Assembly (NCBI RefSeq): GCF_958298935.1
Contig: NC_084942.1
Coordinates: 4,037,501 to 4,101,500 of the forward strand
Reading direction: 5' to 3'
From: Phragmites australis
Taxonomy: Eukaryota > Streptophyta > Magnoliopsida > Poales > Poaceae
Length of the DNA stretch: 64,000 nucleotides
Both the position numbers and the translations under genes were made by a program. How positions within the stretch are numbered: position 1 is the stretch's first letter; each line of letters begins with the position of its first letter. A model generated the notes under the pieces. The model saw nothing but the letters and a program-made list of their open reading frames with translations. It had not been told where the DNA came from and did not search any database. Positions 59,637 through 64,000 of the stretch are shown here, in pieces.

Positions 59637-59856
59637 GCTAGTGGTCTACCCCAATAGAAGCTTAGTGTCATTTATAGTGGTTTGTTTCATGATGTAATGG
59701 ACATGTTTGCTTTCTATGCTATGAACTTGTGTATTAGGTTTGCTTTGTGTGTGTAGATGCGATGTGAAAGTTTTTTCTTTCACAGTTGTATCTGTTTTTA
59801 TTCATCTATCTTTGCCATGTTCTAGTTTTCCAATATCGTGTTCTTGCAACCATCAG

Positions 59857-60950
59857 ATGGTGAACACAAGGATACAAACAATGCTGGCACCAACAGGAAC
59901 AACGCCGAAGGCAGCAACCCCAATGCTCACCCCCATGACGACAACAAGGACATGTTTCCCTCATAGAACAGGCGGACCAACCGGAACCTAGTGAACCCAA
60001 TGCAGATGATGGCCATGGAGACTCAGATTCTACAGGTACTGGCGCATGACGTGGCAAGACTTCAACAGGCACCCCCAGCTTATTAGGCACTGCCACCGCC
60101 ACCGCAAATGCAGCCGCATAACAAGCTAAAGGACTTCGTGAGCACCAAGCCATGTACTTTTGCACAGGTAGTCGAGCCAATGGATGCTGATGACTGGTTA
60201 AAGACAATTGAAAGCAAGTTGTAGATGTCTCAATGCACAGGCAGGAAAAGAGTCCTCTTCGCTTCTCACCAGCTTATAGGACCCGCTTTATATTGGTGGG
60301 TAGCTTACACTGCAACCCATGATGAACCCAAAGATATCATCTAGAGAGAATTCAGGGACAATTTTCTCAAGCACCATGTGCCAGCAGGGGAAGTGAAACT
60401 GAAACAGAAGGAGTTTCTTGGATTAAAGCAAGATCCCATGTCAGTGCGTGAATACCTTACCAAATTCATGTAGCTATCCCATTATGCCCCTGGAGATGTG
60501 GACACTAATGAGAAGAAACAAGACTATCTCTTAGAAGGGTTGAACTTTGGACTTTAGTATTCCCTCTCAACCAAAGAGTACCCAAGCTTCCAGAATCTTG
60601 TTGACAGAGCCTTCATTCTAGAGAAGAAACATAATTTAGGAGATGAACGCAAGCAGATGATGCAGGGTCAGTATTCAGGCAGTAACACTCGTTCTCGCTT
60701 CAACCCACCACCCACAGGATAGGTGTACCGTTAGGCAGGCCAGAACCAGCAACAGAGGGCACCCAACCAGACTTCGGGATCTTTCAGTCAGCCAAGGCAG
60801 CAGTAGCGCTCCAATTACTAGGCCCCACGCCCAGTGAACCAGAACCAACAACAAAAGGGTAGCATTGGCTAGGGATCCAGTAACATTGGCCCATGCTTTA
60901 CCTGTGCAAACTTTGGGCACCTTGCAAATAAGTGTCCCAAGAAATAGTAG
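59857..60950 (+). pseudogene. gypsy gag (capsid and CCHC zinc knuckle), degenerate
   Basis: Recognisable as plant gypsy gag: KLKDFVSTKPCTFAQVVEP, DADDWLKTIESKL, ALYWWVAYT, REFRDNFLKHHVPAGEVKLK, KQKEFLGLKQDPMSVREYL, then a Gln/Asn-rich linker. The zinc knuckle CFTCANFGHLANKC is intact at 60894-60935 (C-x2-C-x4-H-x4-C). At least eight in-frame stops. It would form the particle and bind element RNA. Confidence 0.85.
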
Positions 60951-61049
60951 GGTCAAACCAAAAACCAATAGCAGAACTGCCTCGGAAGTCAACCACAACA
61001 ACAGCCTTGTTAGAACTTCATGAGTGGGTGAGTCAACTACGTTGTATCG

Positions 61050-61876
61050 GAGGATTCCTAGGACGCCCCAGAAGTGGTACTTGGTATATTCCCCGCCAAC
61101 TCTCACCCTGCTGCAGTTTTATTCAATTTTGAAGCAACATATTCCTTTATTTCAACTAAGTTCGTAGAAAAGCATAATCTGCTGATAGTCATAATGAAAA
61201 ATCGGTTGATAGTCAGTTCTCTTGGCGGAGAAATAGAATCGGGGTATGTATGCCCTAAGATAACCTTGCCATTAAAGGGGTGGAATTCCCCGCAAATCTT
61301 ATCATCTTGGAATCTAAAGGGATATATATTATTCTGAGAATAGATTGGTTGGCTAAGTTCAATGGAGTGATAGGATGTGCCACCAAGACAATTCAGTTGA
61401 CACATACATGTGGCACCAAGGTGGAGTTCAAAGTCACAACAGAATCAGGAGAGAATATCAAGCTCAACCAGGCCAAGATAGTGGAGGAAGTCAGAGTAGT
61501 CAATGAGTTCCTGGATGTCTTCCCCGAAGAGTTGTCAGGTATGCCACCAGACTGAGACATTGAGTTCATTATAAAATTAGTACCTAGCACTGCCCCCATA
61601 TATAAGAGACCATACATAATGGATGCCAACGAGTTGGCTGAGCTCAAGGAGCAAATCCAAGAGCTATTAGACAAGGGGTTTATTCACCCCAGTACCACAT
61701 CCTGAGGAGCCTCGGTTATCTTCATGCCAAAGAAAGATGGAACTCAAAGAATGTACATCGATTATTGTGCACTTAATGAGGTGACCATTAAGAACAAGTA
61801 CCCCTTGCCTCACATTGAATATTTGTTTGATCAGCTAAAAGGAGCATGCATCTTTTCCAAGATTGGTCTTCGGTCA
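61050..61876 (+). pseudogene. gypsy protease and N-terminal RT
   Basis: A retropepsin-like segment reads HPAAVLFNFEATYSFIS, where the catalytic DSGA is NFEA, so the active Asp is gone. It continues into [39 protein letters not shown], then [20 protein letters not shown] and [20 protein letters not shown], the start of the RT palm and fingers. It is cut at KIGLRS by the solo LTR at 61877. Confidence 0.85.
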
Positions 61877-63408
61877 TGTCGGTGTATCAGGAACCGGGGG
61901 TCCCTGAGTCCCGAGGCCAGGCCAGCCGTCCGCCACGTGTCACCATCCCGCGAGGTCCCTCCTGCAGGATGAGGAAAATCTAAGTTCCGGGAGAAGGTGC
62001 TCGAGGCCACAGTCTCTGGTCCCCGAGCACCCCAGTTCCCCGATGACCCGCAGAGTCCAAGTACCAGGAAGAAAGTGCTCGGGGAGGTGCCCGCTCATCC
62101 CCGAGCACTCTAGTCCCCCGACGATCAGAAGAGCTAAGTTCCGGGAGAGAGTGCTCGGGGACCGCGCGCAGCAATCCCCGAGCGCACGGTTCCCCGAGGG
62201 CCAGCGTGAGAATTCTCGGGAGCGAGTGCTCGGGGCTGCGCGTGGCAACCCCCGGGCTCTCGGTTCCCCGAAGGGTCTGTGCAAAAGTGCTCGGGGTTGC
62301 TCGTGGCAGCCCCCGAGCATTCGGTTCCCTGGAGGATCATGCGCGAATGCTCGGGAAAAAGTCCTCGGGAAGGTAACCAGTACCCCCGAGCACCCGGTAC
62401 CCCGAAGACAAAGATAGGCATTCCCGGGAGAGAGTGCTCGGGGAGGTGAACGGTACCCCCGAGCACTCGGTTCCCCGATGACCCAAAGAGGCCCCAAGGG
62501 GCCCACAGATGAGGTGTCCGCCCGTCAGAGGTCCAAGGCCGCATTAAATGAGCGCGTGTGGCCTCACATATCCAACTGCTCCCACCGCGGCGTCAGTTCC
62601 TGCCATGTTTTGGCAGAGGGGCGTGGGGCTATTAATTGCACGGGTCCCGTCCCGTATCATCCGGTGTATCTCGGGATAACGTTGCCAGGATCAAGGCGTT
62701 CCACCTGCTGCCCTGCCGTGGCAGAGGAACAAGACAGGGCGGGCATGCCGGGTGGCTCTGGGGCTGCCCGGTGGGCCCTCTCGACGGCGCCCGTTGCCAG
62801 GGCGTCCACAGTGACAAGTGACCGGACGCGCGCCGCGTTTTTTCACCGCCCCAGTCACTTCGCCCAGAGCAAATGATGACGCCTCTCTCAGTCATGGCGT
62901 CTTGGAACTTATGCCCCTTCCTTCCCGTTCGGGGTATGTTGCGGCCGGCAAGTGCATAAAAGGGTCGGCACACAGGGAGAAAAAGAGAGAGAGATCAACA
63001 AGCCCAAGCGTTCGACCGTGCCGCAACCAACGAAGAAGAGACCATAAGCATCGAGCACAGAAGCACCAAGAACAAAAACCGTAGTCCCTGCCCAAGAGCA
63101 AGGGGCTTCAAGCTTTCAGTTAGACACAATATTCTTGTAACCAGCTACATCCTTGAGGGATCACCCCCAGGATAGTTATTGCATCCATACAGGAGTAGGG
63201 TATTACGCCCCCGTGCGGCCCGAACCTGTCTAAACTCCGGTGCATTTACTTCCCTTTGCACTAGGTCGATCATCCCCCACCACCGCCCGTTGCATTTACT
63301 TCCACTTCCATTTATTTCTCCGACGAACTTATTCAGGATCATCCCCCCGGCCGAATCTCTAAAAAGGGGTCTCTCGGGATCCCTGCTACAGGAGTTAATC
63401 CTCCGACA
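61877..63408 (+). mobile_element. gypsy solo LTR, 1532 bp, inserted in RT
   Basis: Begins TGTCGGTGTATCAGGAACC and ends AATCCTCCGACA, with inverted termini TGTCGG/CCGACA. Flanks GGTCA (61872-61876) and AGTCA (63409-63413) are a 5-bp duplication with one mismatch. The first half consists of repeats of GAGTGCTCGGGG and its variants. A TATA-like GCATAAAAGG is at 62954-62963. No internal genes. Confidence 0.88.
62000..62480. repeat. short-period GTGCTCGGGG / CCCCGAGCAC repeats
   Basis: Around eight units of roughly 55-65 bp, each with GTGCTCGGG on one side and CCCCGAGCAC on the other plus GGTTCCCCGA. They lie upstream of the LTR's putative TATA box. Each unit can form a small hairpin. Confidence 0.8.
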
Positions 63409-64000
63409 AGTCAAGTTACCATCAGCTGAGGATTCGAGCATCGGACATTCCCAAGGCCGCTTTTGTCACCTGTTATGGTTTGTATGAGTTTACAGTGATG
63501 TCTTTTGGATTGACTAATACCTCAGCATACTTTATATACCTCATGAACAAGGTCTTCATGAATTATCTGGACAAGTTTGTGGTTGTGTTCATCGACGCCA
63601 TCATGGTCTTCTCAAAGGATGAGGAAGAGCATGAAGAGCATTTGAGGATGGTTCTACAGAAACTCAGGGAGAATTAGTTGTATGCCAAGATGAGCAAGTG
63701 TGAGTTTTGGTTAAAAAAAAGTCTCTTTCCTAGGTCATATCATCTTAGCAGGAGGAGTATCTATTGACCCAGTGAAAGTGAAGGAAGTTCTAAACTAGAA
63801 GACACCGCAGACCATTTCAAAGATTTGGAGTTTTCTAGGTTTACCAAGATATTACCGTTACTTCATAGAAGGCTTCTCCAAGATTGCCAAGCCAATGATG
63901 AAACTGCTAGAGAAAGGGAAAGAATTTAAGTGGACCCCTGCTTGTGAGACCAGCTTTAATGAATTAAAGAAATGCTAATCATGCCTGACATACAGAAGCC
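63409..64000 (+). pseudogene. gypsy RT, continued, running off the window
   Basis: Resumes after the solo LTR as YHQLRIR, then [38 protein letters not shown], and the catalytic box [14 protein letters not shown], where YIDD has become FIDA. GHIILAGGVSIDPVKV and SFLGLPRYYRYFIEGFSKIA follow, marking the connection region. In-frame stops near 63675 and 63796 and a frameshift near 63712 show decay. Confidence 0.88.

Larger units (their letters stand above)
51521..64000 (+). mobile_element. gypsy retrotransposon (Del/Tekay-like), nested insertions, 3' end off the window
   Basis: Order on the plus strand: 5' LTR (51521-54331), primer binding site, inverted solo LTR insertion (54504-58859), accessory ORF (58894), gag, protease, RT, second solo LTR (61877-63408), then the rest of RT. 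The integrase and 3' LTR are outside. Many in-frame stops show it is inactive. The long LTR with TGTGACACCC..GGGTGTGACA ends and a methionine-tRNA-type primer site suit the Del/Tekay chromovirus lineage; the chromodomain that would prove this lies beyond the edge. Confidence 0.82.

Overview
This is plant nuclear DNA, almost certainly from a grass and probably a large-genome panicoid type. The reasons are intron-rich genes of land-plant-specific families, GC-rich first exons, Stowaway and Tourist-like MITEs, and deeply nested LTR retrotransposons, LINEs, CACTA and hAT elements. By my reading about 13 kb is gene space (exons plus introns) and most of the rest is transposon-derived. There is no rRNA, tRNA, CRISPR array or prokaryotic operon.

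Three host genes are well supported, all on the minus strand. (1) At 1-9816 lies an ACT-domain, Raf-like protein kinase of the plant STY8/STY17/STY46 group. I resolved eleven coding exons with consistent phase; the 3' end runs off the left edge. Its fifth intron carries about 4.6 kb of nested transposons. (2) At 26759-28183 is an intronless GRAS transcription factor of 474 residues, NSP2-like. (3) At 46668-49837 is a group I bZIP factor (RF2a/RF2b/VIP1-like) with four coding exons and 329 residues.

Layout from left to right. The kinase gene (1-9816) has intron 5 containing a 127-bp copia LTR, a GC-rich gag-like segment split by a 457-bp hAT MITE, and a dead copia pol split by a 572-bp hAT element. 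From 9817 to 26758 there are a Tourist-like MITE, a CACTA remnant with a DUF4216 fragment, a possible Helitron, a short LINE whose target duplication was later hit by a MITE, two (TA)n tracts, and a hAT-ended element carrying a complete 3351-bp coding-less LTR element. The GRAS gene follows. From 30.7 to 42.8 kb is a LINE whose ORF1 was split twice by LTR insertions (1615 and 4034 bp, each with a perfect 5-bp target duplication). A second, inverted LINE lies at 43.6-45.2 kb. Then comes the bZIP gene. From 51521 to the right edge is one Del/Tekay-like gypsy element (5' LTR, primer site, accessory ORF, gag, protease, RT), broken by an inverted 4356-bp solo LTR and a 1532-bp solo LTR.

The three genes are regulators (kinase, GRAS, bZIP), but nothing in the sequence shows that they form a pathway. 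No new multi-gene system was found. The most intriguing item is an accessory ORF of the gypsy element whose first residues resemble the histone H3 tail, including the K4 and K9 positions. Other items worth a look are precise nested-insertion records, a 46-bp tandem repeat running over the bZIP stop codon, and a 51-bp repeat array inside the coding-less LTR element.
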